64,000 nt of DNA from NCBI GenBank assembly GCA_030063045.1, contig JAQSEB010000015.1, positions 2,232,001 through 2,296,000 of the forward strand, given 5' to 3'. This document shows, piece after piece, positions 36,148-48,100 of this stretch (the first letter of the stretch is position 1; each line of letters starts with the position of its first letter). The translations under genes and the position numbers were made by a program. A model generated the notes under the pieces. The model did no database searches. It saw only the letters and a list, made by a program, of their open reading frames with translations, and was not told the origin of the DNA. Source of the stretch: Pratylenchus scribneri. Taxonomy: Eukaryota; Nematoda; Chromadorea; Rhabditida; Pratylenchidae.

Positions 36148-37423
36148 CAGGGTGGCCGAAAAATCCGTTCCCACTTTTATTTTTATTTTATTGATTTTCA
36201 TTCATTCGTGGGATTATTGAATTATAGTTCATTTTTTAGCCCAAACATTTTCCTATAATGGCTGATAAAAGAAATTCCGTTATTGCATTATTTAATTCGG
36301 GAATGGCGCCTTCAAAGATTGCAACCCAAGTTGGCCTCTCCAAAAGGGGTGTGAGCAAAATCATCAAAAAATTCCGGTAAAAAAAATTTCAAAGAAAAAG
36401 TCCAAATAAATTGTATAGGGAATTTGGCACAATAGAGGACCTCAAAAGAAGCGGAAGACCCAAGTCAGTGAACACACCCAGAAACCGGAAAATCATCAAA
36501 ATGCGAGTCAAGCGAAATTCAAGGATCTCAATGAGAAAAGTGGCCCGTGAAACCGGAATTGGAAGAACATCGGTTCGATGCATTGCAAAATCTGAACTTG
36601 GGATAAAGGCCTACAAGCTCCAAAAAGTTCAATTTCTGAATGATCAAAACAAAAGAATTAGAGTCCAAAGATGTCGACTCCTCCTTCAGCGGCACGCAGG
36701 TCCTGAGATTCTGTTTTCGGATGAAAAAATCTTCACCATCGAGGTGGCGCATAATCATCAAAATGACAGAATATGGACAACAAAACCTCCTCTTTCTGAT
36801 AAGATTGTTTCCCATTCCCAACATCCCCAACAATTAATGGTTTGGGCCGGAATTTGCTCATCGGGTAAGACTCCGCTGGTTTTTGTGGATCCGGGGGTCA
36901 AAATCAACAAAAACTACTACCTTCAAGAAATTCTCCAGGGGGTTTTAGAACCTTGGGCCAGGACCCATTTCGGGAATAGGGAATGGATTTTTCAGCAAGA
37001 CTCTGCCCCCGCCCATAAGGCCCGAGAAGTTCAGGAGTGGTGTCGGGACCATTTGCCTGGGTTCATTTCCACCGAAGAATGGCCTCCCTATTCCCCGGAT
37101 CTGAACCCTATGGATTATTCTGTATGGTCCATTTTGGAGGCCAGGGCCTGTGCTAAACCACATAAAAATTTGGAGTCATTACGACAGTCCCTTCTTAGGG
37201 AATGGGCGAAAATTCCGGTCCAAGAGCTGCGTGCCATTTGCGAAAATTTCCCCAAACGTTTACGTCTATGTATCAAAGCCAAGGGTGGCCATTTTGAATC
37301 AATTTAATTATTGTTATACCCCTTTCTTTTGTCCATCATTTGATTGTATTTTAATCCATTTATCTTTATTTGTAATAAAGTTATGATAAAAAACAAGTGG
37401 GAACGGACTTTTCGGCCACCCTG
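36148..37423 (+). mobile_element. Complete maT-type mariner transposon
   Basis: Inverted termini CAGGGTGGCCGAAAAATCCG (left) and CAGGGTGGCCGAAAAGTCCG (right, complement) match except for one base over about 28 bp. A TA target duplication lies at 36146-36147 and 37424-37425. The element encloses one transposase with all three catalytic aspartates. It lies between the SLC6 gene and a convergent small secreted-protein gene. Confidence 0.93.
36258..37307 (+). CDS. Mariner/maT transposase, DD37D
   Basis: Two exons, 36258-36376 and 36419-37307, with a 42-bp intron; 335 residues. Removing the intron joins KKFR to EFGTIEDLKRSGRP, the usual helix-turn-helix to linker sequence of mariner-type proteins. 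The N-terminal HTH spans about residues 10-40 and a second HTH about 70-110. The catalytic domain has LFSDEKIF (first Asp), QQDSAPAH (second) and SPDLNPMDYSVW (third). There are 37 residues between the second Asp and the Asp of MDY, which defines the DD37D (maT) group. No stop or frameshift is visible, so it could be active. If the 42-bp intron is not spliced, the protein starts truncated. Confidence 0.92.
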
Positions 37424-37425
37424 TA

Positions 37426-37837
37426 TGTTGCAGCCGATCTCGTTTTTTAGCCGATCTCGTTTTTGGTATGTTCTAGTTATCCTACAGACTTGATCTATAG
37501 CTCATTCGATTCGTCAGGTCGGTTTTCTTTATAAGATTTCAATTTTAGAAAGATTTGACAAGTTTGAACCAAAGTTATGGCCAATTGAAATTAAGGGTTT
37601 TCAAACCGGTTTAACTAGGGTAGGGGCTAGGCTAGTTTTAGGGTCAGCATGGGTTTTAGGGGCTATGGGATAGGGGCTAGGGCTAGGAAAAAGAATTAAA
37701 ACTCTAGGTGGCCTAGGAACTGAGATATATCCATTGGTCACAAACTACAATGTCTGCCACTGTACTATTTCTGTCAGAAAAAACGAGATCGGCTAGCCGA
37801 ATTCGAAATCGGCTAAAAAACGAGATCGGCTGCAACA
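37426..37837. mobile_element. Fold-back element family B
   Basis: Termini TGTTGCAGCCGATCTCGTTT (left) and its complement ending GGCTGCAACA (right); TA on both sides. It abuts the right target duplication of the maT element, so the two share one TA. The centre has GGGGCTAGGGCTAGG-type repeats. Its TGTT...AACA ends resemble family A. Confidence 0.82.
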
Positions 37838-38052
37838 TATATAATCTTTTAATTCACTGCTCTCTTAGAAAATGGATTTTCTATAAAGATGGTCATTTTT
37901 AGATGTAAATCTACTGAAAAATTTGATTAACAAAACAAAAAAAAATGTTTAAACTGTCACAACAATAACCATTGATATTAAAGCTCGCCCAGTTGAATGC
38001 AACAAATTTATTCGATAAAATTTAACAATAAAAAATATTTCGTTTTTTCCCA

Positions 38053-38797
38053 TTAAATTGCCATTGAATTCTTTCTTTCCATTATTAGGAAATTATTATT
38101 CATCGGTTTGCAGATATAATATGGATGTCCTTGGATGTAATAGCCGATTGTATATCTGCAACGTGATGTCATCTTGCACTCCCATTCGTCCAAATCATAA
38201 CATGGAGAATGATGTTGATGCGGAAGTGGAGCCTATAAAATTTAAGAATAATATCTATTTGAAATAATTATTATAATGACAATTTCCTTAGTATTTTAGT
38301 GAGTAAATGGTAAATACGCCAAATAAATTTTTATTCTTTTTTAAAATCAGTTCTATAATTCAATAGAAGAATGGCCGGGGGGGGGGGGTAAAGAAATTTC
38401 CTCATTTTAATATGTTATCAAGCGAAACATTTTTGGTACTTGTGTATAGTTTGTATCCCCTTTTTGAAAAGTGCTTGGCCCCCCTATGGGTCATCAGGTT
38501 TAGGGTTAGAGTCATTTCAGGGATATGTTAGTGATTGGATTAGGATGATGTAAAAATCATCTCAAATATATACTAAACCCAAACCATAACACCAAAAGGG
38601 GGACCTTCACTTTTTCAACACTTTTTCCAAGGTTACCCAAAAAGGGGATACAAACTTAACAAGTACCACATTTTTTAAATAGAAATCGAAAAAATGACCT
38701 CAACAGCGCCAATCATTTCATTCATGTGGAAGATGTTGGCAATTCCAAAGATGAATAAAACGATCAATGAAATAATTGTTGATTTGGTGAAGAACAT
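38053..38797 (-). CDS. Small secreted cysteine-rich protein
   Basis: Two exons on the minus strand, 38797-38699 and 38232-38053 (TAA), phase 0; 92 residues. The N-terminus MFFTKSTIISLIVLFIFGIA is a good signal peptide. The mature part has a His/Pro start (APLPHQHHSPC) and four cysteines in the pattern C-x7-C-x5-C-x14-C with aromatic spacing (DEWEC, GYYIQGHPYYICK). I do not recognise the family. The intron contains a fold-back repeat and an 11-G run. It lies 326 bp downstream of the ENGase stop on the same strand. Size, signal and disulfide pattern would fit an effector, a peptide or a small inhibitor; this is speculation. Confidence 0.6.
38380..38680. repeat. Fold-back repeat in small-protein intron
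   Basis: Left arm GGTACTTGTG...GTTTGTATCCCC and right arm GGGGATACAAAC...AAGTACCAC are complementary, around a TTAGGGTTAGAG centre. An 11-G homopolymer lies at its left edge. Confidence 0.6.
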
Positions 38798-39122
38798 TTT
38801 TAATGCGGGATGCGGGTCTAAATTTTTTGGAATAAAAATTTGGAATAGTTGGAAAATGAATTCATAAATTTGATGTAAAAAGCTTTTTAAAGTGGAAAAA
38901 TGAATAAATTCATTCAATGTACATTAAGTTTTAAAAATGATGAAAATTCAATAAAATTTTAAATTCATTTTTATAAACATTCCAAATCCACAATTCTGTT
39001 CATTTCGACTTTTTTTTTCATTTCCAAACGAATAAAGTACTAGTTTAAAATTTTATTAAATATTTTAGAATTTATGCAATACATAAAAATTTATCCATTT
39101 TCTATTTATAACCGGAAAATAT
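38798..39122. other. Spacer between two minus-strand genes
   Basis: 325 bp of AT-rich sequence between the ENGase stop and the next gene's ATG. No exon seen. Three times longer than typical nematode operon spacing, so operon membership is not supported. Confidence 0.4.
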
Positions 39123-42100
39123 TTATTTTAAAACAATTTCAAAAGAAAATAATCGAAAATTCTGTTTGCAATTTGGTGGAATCCATAGGGAAATTTTCGA
39201 AATTTTCCATCCAAATTTGTCATTCAATGGAATCCATTCATTGATTAATTCGGCGGCAGAAGTTGGAACATTCGAAGTGGATTCAATTAAATTGGCCATG
39301 GATTTATTCTCAACAATTCCAAGTTGTTCATTTTCTTCAGCCAACGGATTCTGGCAAAAATTTTCGAACGCCAATTTTCGTTCAGCCGCACTCAAAAGAA
39401 GATAGCGTTCATCGCAAATTAACTGAATTTTAAGAAATTAGAAAAAAATTTGGAAATTAATTAAATTTAAATCTCCAAAAATTTAAAAATTTTTTCAAAA
39501 AAATTAAATAATTAATTTTAATTTCAGAAAGAGTAAATAGAAATGTCAACAAGAATTTAGGGGTACTTTTTTGTTAGTTATTTGGGGCATATTTTTTCAG
39601 TTCAACTAGGTAAAAGTGAAGGAGACTTCTATGGGACATCCGGTATAGAGATAGTCTTTAGGGGATAGAGTATCATCTCACGTATACGTAAACCTAATTC
39701 CCTAATCTCCTTAAGGGGGGAATCGGACCCTTCATTGTTAAAAAATGTTCCTTGGGAAACCAATAAGACCGAATTTTGCTTACATTTTTGCAATTTATTC
39801 AATCTTCTTAAGCCTAATGCTAGGTCCAAATTTCTAAAAGTGGCATTTCCTTACCATGAATTAATCAGAGGTTAAATATGATTAGAAATTAAATGAAAGA
39901 GATTATTAATTTGCCAAAAATTTAATTTGCCGAAATTCTATTGCGTCGAAAAATATTATATTTTTTTGATGCCATAAAAATTGGCCATAGCTAGGTATTA
40001 GCGTTAGCTACTAGGTTCAGGGAGGAAGGGATAAGGGGCTTGGGTTTAGGGAACCTTAATGAAGTCTGATTTGGCCAAGTTATATGGCCTCAAAAAAAAA
40101 TATTTTTCGGCACGAAAGAATTTCGGTAAATTAATTATTTTTTTCGGTAAATTAATAGGCTACCTTAAGTGTAGTTCGTGTTTAGCATCCAAAAATACGC
40201 AGAACAAATTTTTTATAAAAATTTTTAAAAATTTTGGCACACGTAAATTTCCAAAAAAAATTACTTTGGGCAGTTCACCCTCCCAATTGCTGGCTGAAGT
40301 GATTTTATTCTCCCGCAAAAGTTGTCTAAATTGCCGTTGCCTTTCTTCAATTGGAATCTGTAAAATAAAAAATAAAATATTTAAAAAAAAATAAATTACG
40401 CACATTTTCTCGTTTAATTTCCACTTGAAATTGTTGCTTTTGTGTAGAACATTCATCGACTTTTGATGATCTAAAAATATTCAGAATTATGAAATGAAAG
40501 TCTCAAAAAATGAATAGTAATTTTTGAATGATAAACATATTAATTTGACCTTATTTTAGTCATATTTTGTCATCTTGATAAGGCAATGCCAACATTTACA
40601 AATTTGGATCATTGCAAATATTGCCATTGGCCTTACCAAAAATGGCATAAATTGGATAAAAAAATTGAGATAAATTCACATTTAAATTAGCCCCTTTCTA
40701 AATTACTGTGCTTTTTTTTATAAAGAAACCCCAATCTCTATTAGAATTCTAACCATTGAAAAATTTGTTTTATGACTCAAAAATTGAGGAGTCTTCCTTG
40801 GAGGAATACTCGGAAAAATAAAAGCCCATCATGGGCTTCTAATAGAAAAATACTGTAATGTGCTAAATTTTTAAATATTTTTAAATTTTGAAACATTTAA
40901 AAATTAATGAATTCACATTAAATTTATTTTTAAATTTTTTGATTTAATTTAATGAAATTATATAAAAATTAAAATTTTAGTACTCACATTTTCTCAATTT
41001 GTTCCAATTTTGTTGGCACATTTTTCATCTCTGGCTGTTGGAATTTGCAATTAATTGCCAATTGTGCGAATTCCTCGTCATTCTCTCTTGCCAAATTGAT
41101 AATAATTCCAATTTTGTCCGATGATTTGTAACTAAAATTACAAATTATGAATTCAAATTTACTTCCACCAACTTCAATTCCAATCCTCGATCACATTGCC
41201 CAATTGGAATATCGCAGAGAAATAGGCTGAAAATATTGGAAGAAAATTGTCAATTGAATTAAAAATTGGTAAACGTTGAATTTTTGGGATTTTTGAAGGG
41301 TTGGCCGACACTTGCGGACCAAATGGTCTAGCGCCGATGGTAGTAAAGCTATTGTGGAATTGTTTATGGCATATTATTAAGCATAAAATTAGCTACAAAA
41401 TGACATCAAAAATATTAGCCAATGTTGAATATTCACCGAGTTATGGCAAAAAAACCGTCAAAATCACAATTTTAATTAAATTAACGACTTTTTGGCCATA
41501 ACTCGGTGAATATTCAACGTTGACCAAACATTTTTATGTCATTTTGTAGCTAATTTTATGCCTAATAATATGCTATAAACAATGCCACTCCAGCTTTAGC
41601 ACCTTCGGCGCCAGACCGTTTCGTCCGCAAGTGTCGCAGTACCTGAAGCGATAAAAATTTTATAAAATTAGGTTGATTTTTTTTAATTAGCCTAAATTTA
41701 ACCTAAATTACCCAAAAATTGAGCGAATTTACAATTGAATTAAAAATAAGTGATCGTTAAATTGTGGTATTTTCGATGCCAAAAAATTTTAAAATTAATC
41801 CATTTTTAAAATTTATTTCGATAGCCTAAACTCTTTTCTATATGGCCAGCAGGCCAATTATTAAATATTTTGCTTTTTCACTAATTTTAGTACTTTTTTG
41901 GAGAAAGTTTTTAGCCAAATAATTTGTATTTTTTATCATTTTAAATTTATTAGTGGTTTACGTTAGGGTAGGGTTGGTCATTATTTATGCCGTCAAAAAT
42001 GCAAATTTTTCCTATGAAAATCTTATTAGTACCAAAAAACTATTTTTTAAATTTCAAAAATAACTAAAAATTTTTTGTTTTAACGGAATTTTTTTGGCCT

Positions 42101-45100
42101 ATTTTTATTTTTTAGTAAATAATTTTTTTGAGACAAAATTTATCACATTTTTAACGGATTTAAATTATTTTGTTAATTTTTTGAGAAAAAATTTAATTAG
42201 AAAAATGCAATAAAATTCCAAAAATTCCGTAAAATTTTTAAAATTCCCGAAATTTATTTTTCGCCAAATTTCACAGATGTAATTTTTGATTATTCAAATT
42301 AAAATTCCATAAATCCATACTCACTCATGCACTCCGCCTCCGCAGATAATTAAACCGGGGCTCAAATCCTTTGAAATGGCCGATGGAGAATTGAGGTAAA
42401 ATGGTTGAAGTGAGGAATTTCGCATGCAAAAATGATTCATCCCTTCGCATTTTTGGCCCCCATTTTCGTCTTCTTCATTTTCACTTGAAAATCCAACGGA
42501 AAAATTTGTTTGAATTTTTCGGCTCATCAATTTGTGCGGAAAAAGGTGCGCCTTCAATCCACTCCAAAAACGAAATGAATTTTGGAAAAGACATTTTTGG
42601 CCACCGTCCGGGAATTTTTCACAAATCCAGCCAGGGGCAAAAATGGCCGAAGATAGGCCAAAACGTCGAATGCATTCCATCGGTTCCGAACAATTCCAAC
42701 CGCCACCACCTTTGAATTAATAACTTAAAGGATGAGTACATAATCAATGAATTTTTATTATTTTGTCTGGATAAATTTTGTACCATTTTTGGGTGAATTA
42801 ATTATAAAAATAATTAGTGGAATTTAAAAAAAGGTCGGAAAAAATTTTTTGGCTCCGATACTACCCACTGAAAACAAGGTATCTTTTTTGGAAAAAGTGA
42901 ATAAAAGTGGGTAGTTTTCGAGAAAATTTTGATATTATATGAGAAAAAAAAAGCCTTCAAAATTTTTTTATTTTTGCCAAATAATAGGAGAAAATACCTT
43001 TAAAAAACTACTGCGGTGCTGATAGGCGCCGCAGACGAAAAATTTTTTGATTTTTACCCATTTTTAGGAGGAAAAAGGGGTAAAAAATGGGTAGTAATGG
43101 GCAAAATACTACCAAAAATTTTTCAATTCTCCGGCCCTTGATACTACCCACTTTTTCAAAATTTTTAAATACTACTACCCGGGGGGGAATAGTCACCCCC
43201 CCAGCCCATGTATGGTGGAATTTAAATTGGAAATTGTAAAAAAAAAATTATGAATAAAAAAGCTAAATAGGCGAAGATAGTTTTCAGTGTTCTGCTCTAA
43301 CTTTTCTGCTGGACAAAAAAAAACATTGAAATTGCAGAAAAGTTTATACCGGTTTAGAGGTTTGTCCTAGACCCCCAAAAGCTCATTCCTCATTCGATAG
43401 ATCTTGTCAAGACGCGTCGATTGGTATATATTTTTTCACGGTTTTAAAAAAAATTAAAGGTATTGAACCACTTAAACCATCATATGGGTTTTGGTTCAAA
43501 ACCAATTAAACCATGACAAATTATATATGTCATTCGATGCCCATTGGGGAAAAATTTTCTTTGTTTCGCCTTATAATGAAAAATTCGCAAATTTTTTTTT
43601 CAAATTTCCCCCCTAAATGGAAAAAAATTCAAACTGCCCCTCCATTGCACTCCCAATGGAAAATTTCTGGATACGGGCTTCTGGTCTTATCCCTAAACCT
43701 ACTATGCTTGGCCCTAAGCCTAACTCTAAGCCCTAAAAATATAGTTATGGCTAAATTAAATGGCCACAAAAAATAATCCTAATATACTAAACGAGTTCTC
43801 GACCGAACGCAAAACAAATAAGGGCGTTTAAATTTTCCCTTTTTTGGCGTTGTGTTTTTTTTAAATTTTTAAGACTTTTTATCCAAAAATAAATGATGGA
43901 GAGAAGAAATAATGAAAAAAAAGGAAACAAAAATAAATATTTTGTGGTGGATTATATTTAAAAATAATTATAAAAATAACATATTTTTTTCATCATTTTA
44001 ATTATTTTGATTAAATCGTTAGTAAATAATAATTATTAAAATTTATAAAAACATTCAAATGTTCGGGGAAAAACACAAATTGTTTGGGAAAATAAAACAT
44101 TCAAATGTTTAGATGTACAAAAACACAAATTATTCGGGAAAATAAAAACATTCAAATGTTTGGATGAACAAAAACACAAATTGTTCGGGAAAACAAAAAC
44201 ATTCAAATGTTTGGATGAACAAAAACACAAATTGTTCGGGAAAACAAAAACATTCAAATGTTTGGATGAATAAAAACACAAATTGTTCGGGAAAACAAAA
44301 ACATTCAAATGTTTGGAAGAACAAAAACAAACATTCAAATGTTTTTATAAACAAAAACACAAATTGTTCGGGAAAACAAAAACATTCAAATGTTTTGATG
44401 TACAAAAACACAAATTGTTCGGGAAAACAAAAACAATCAAATGTTTGGAAGAACAAAAACAAACATTCAAATGTTTTTATAAACAAAAACACAAATTTTT
44501 GGGAAAAAATCGTTAGTAAATAATAATTATTAAAATTTATAAAAACATTCAAATGTTCGGGGAAAAACACAAATTGTTTGGGAAAATAAAACATTCAAAT
44601 GTTCGGATGAACAAAAACACAAATTATTCGGGAAAATAAAAGCATTCAAATGTTTGGATGAACAAAAACACAAATTGTTCGGGAAAACAAAAACATTCAA
44701 ATGTTTTGATGTACAAAAACACAAATTATTCGGGAAAACAAAAACAATCAAATGTTTGGAAGAACAAAAACAAACATTCAAATGTTCGGGGAAAAACACA
44801 AATTGTTTGGGAAAATAAAACATTCAAATGTTTTGATGTACAAAAACACAAATTATTCGGGAAAATAAAAGCATTCAAATGTTTGGATGAACAAAAACAC
44901 AAATTGTTCGGGAAAACAAAAACATTCAAATGTTTTGATGTACAAAAACACAAATTATTCGGGAAAATAAAAGCATTCAAATGTTTGGATGAACAAAAAC
45001 ACAAATTGTTCGGGAAAACAAAAACATTCAAATGTTTGGATGTACAAAAACACAAATTATTCGGGAAAACAAAAACATTCAAATGTTTGGATGAACAAAA

Positions 45101-48100
45101 ACACAAATTGTTCGGGAAAACAAAAACATTCAAATGTTTGGATGTACAAAAACACAAATTATTCGGGAAAACAAAAACAATCAAATGTTTGGAAGAACAA
45201 AAACAAACATTCAAATGTTTTTATAAACAAAAACACAAATTGTTCGGGAAAACAAAAACATTCAAATGTTTTGATGTACAAAAACACAAATTGTTCGGGA
45301 AAACAAAAACATTCAAATGTTTTGATGTACAAAAACACAAATTGTTCGGGAAAACAAAAACAATCAAATGTTTGGAAGAACAAAAACAAACATTCAAATG
45401 TTTTTATAAACAAAAACACAAATTGTTCGGGAAAACAAAAACATTCAAATGTTTGGATGAACAAAAACACAAATTGTTCGAGAAAACAAAAACATTCAAA
45501 TTTTTTTGGACGAAATAAAATTAAAATTGTTTAAATTAACTAACAAATAAAATGTTTGAATAAACTAAAAAATGTTTGGATGAACTAAAACAAAAAATGT
45601 TTGGATGTACAAAAACACAAAATGTTTAAATGAACTGAAACAATAAATGTTCGGGGAATCAAAAACATAAAATGTTGGGGGAATCAAAAACACAATGTTT
45701 GGATGAACTAATACATAAATGAGGACAAAAAATATTCGGAAATCAAAAAAAATATGTTTGGACTTCAGAAAAAAAAATTTAAAAAAGAGCTAATCATTAA
45801 AGATTAAATATTATTTTAAAAAATGATTAATTGCATCGAAAAATGAGCAAAAATGATTCCACGAGAGAAAACCGAGTATATAAAGTGCAAATAGTAAAAT
45901 AAAATAAAATTCTTTAAAATGAAAATTTATTTTTCAAAAAATTCAAAATTTTTTTATAAAAACATATGAATGACTGCTCTGATTATTATTATTTATTAAA
46001 TATACAATTTTTATAATATTTATATTTTTAATGGTGTTTTACAAGCGCTCGGGAGCCGCGAAGCGGCGACCGAGCGCTTGTATTATTTCTCAAAATTTAA
46101 ATATTTTCCATTATGTTTTGGATAAATTATTTTTAAAATCCAAAGGGAGATCGAAAAAATCAATTGAGTAAACTTTTATTTATTACCAAGAAATTGGACA
46201 ATTAGTAAAATGTAAAAAAATCAGAAGCATTTATTTTCGAAATATGGACACCTGGACAACCGCGTCCAAAAACGTCGATTCCAATGTAAATATCGAATGG
46301 CGATTTTGTTGCATTAAATTCATTGAAAAATGTCAACAGGGTCCTTTGAAGATGCATTTCCGTCCAATTGTAATTTGTATAAAATCCATCCACATAATTA
46401 AACCAATGCCTTTAAATAATAGATAAAAATTTTAATTTAATATTTTTTAATAAATTATCAAATTCCATATAAATTGCTGATTTATTTTTTTTTAAATTTT
46501 CAATGTAATTTTGGATGCTAGACAAGTATATGACTTCAATTCATTTTTCATATTTGACCATTTTGGGTAAATGTTTTGAAATAAAACATTAAAAATATGT
46601 ACTTTTCGGTTATCCTCAGCTAATTTTGAACACCCCAAAAATCACTCTATGATTTCTGTAAATTTGTTATATTAGGGTAGGCTTGTATTATTCTAGGATT
46701 CCTACAATATCATCTTAAATGTCCTAAGAATAAGTTCTAGAGCCACTCTATGAATGAGGGCGTAGCCAGGGGGAGCCCCCCCCCCCCCCGAAATCCAAAG
46801 AAAGGGAAAAAATTGGCAATTTTTCTTTAAAAAAATTTCGCGCTCGCGGCTATCGGCGCTCGAAAATATCAATTTTAGTCTATATTCATACAATTTTTGC
46901 AAAATTTTCGGTCTTTAGGTCTAAAAATTAGTAAAAATTTCGCTCGCGCCAATCGGCGCTCGCAATTTCTGATTTTTTGTACCCTAAAAAAATTTTTCCC
47001 CTGTTAGCCCCCGCCCCCCACGAAAAAAATTCTGGCTACGCCTTTGTCTATGAATGATATTGAAGCACTACTAGAGGGTTGTTCAAAATCTTGAGTGGGG
47101 ACAAGTGCCAAATTTGTATCTATCCATATAAATGTGGACATTTACTATTCTAATTCTATATATATAATATTAAAATTAGCATAAATAGGACAAAATGAAG
47201 GCCAAATTTATGTTTAGCAATTTCTAATTACCCAAAATAAAATTCTTTAAAAATTAAAAATTTTTTGAAATTAATCAGCATATTTAAAATTATTAAATTT
47301 TATATTTAAAATTGCCAAACTTGTTTTTGTCATTCAATTCATTTTGCCATTTCAATTCGCCCGTTTCCGTCACTGAATCGTACCAAATTACTGCAAAAAT
47401 TTTTGGAATAATTATTAAATTATTAATAAAAAATCAAAACCTTGAGTGCAATTGTGAATTTCCGTTCGCAAATCCTGCCTCAATTTTTTGAGAAAATATT
47501 TCAACGGCTCCAAATGTTCCGGCTCAATTTTATTCTCAATATTGATTAGCCAACCATCTTAAAATGAATAATTTATAATTTTCCAGACAATTTTGAAAAT
47601 CTTGGTTTCTAGGTAGGTAGACCAGGGGTGCCATCTCCAAAACCCTAAAACCTGGCAAAAAAACCGGGAATGCTTAAAAAGGTGTAAAAAACAAAATAAA
47701 TGCTTTTAGAAAATTTATACTTTATATTTCTCTTGTGACTTGACTCCTTTTAGCAATTCCCAAAAATGGCCTCGACAAGGGAAAATTTAAGCCAAAAATG
47801 GCAGCGCAGTGAAAAATTTTGACCATTTTTAAGTAAAATATAAAAATCTGATTAATTCTGGGAATTTTGGAAAACCTGGCAAAAACAAAAACCTGGCCAG
47901 GACCCCCAAAACCGGGAAAATCCCCGGTTTTCCTGGTATTATGGCACCCCTGAGGTAGTCCGGAGACTCGAGAATCGGACCCGTAGCTAGGGGGCATGCC
48001 TCTCTTTGGGAAAAATGGGTAAAAAAAATAAAGGAGGGACCTTCTCTGATCTCTGGCTGGTAAAAATTTTTCGCTGTGCGGCTAATTTTGGCCTAAATTT

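Noticed and set aside
38058..38267. 69-codon plus-strand frame with several Cys
   Set aside because: It overlaps the minus-strand exon that has a matching signal-peptide exon and good splice sites; the plus frame has none.
40988..41131. A split between ENGase and a separate TCERG1-like gene at this exon
   Set aside because: Every junction from 41226 to 39422 is in phase and the final exon returns to ENGase-like sequence, so one transcript is the simpler reading, although cDNA is needed.
44130..45534. Open frames of up to 286 codons on both strands of the 51-bp array
   Set aside because: Same cause: a 51-bp unit divisible by three. The proteins are pure 17-residue repeats and both strands are open.
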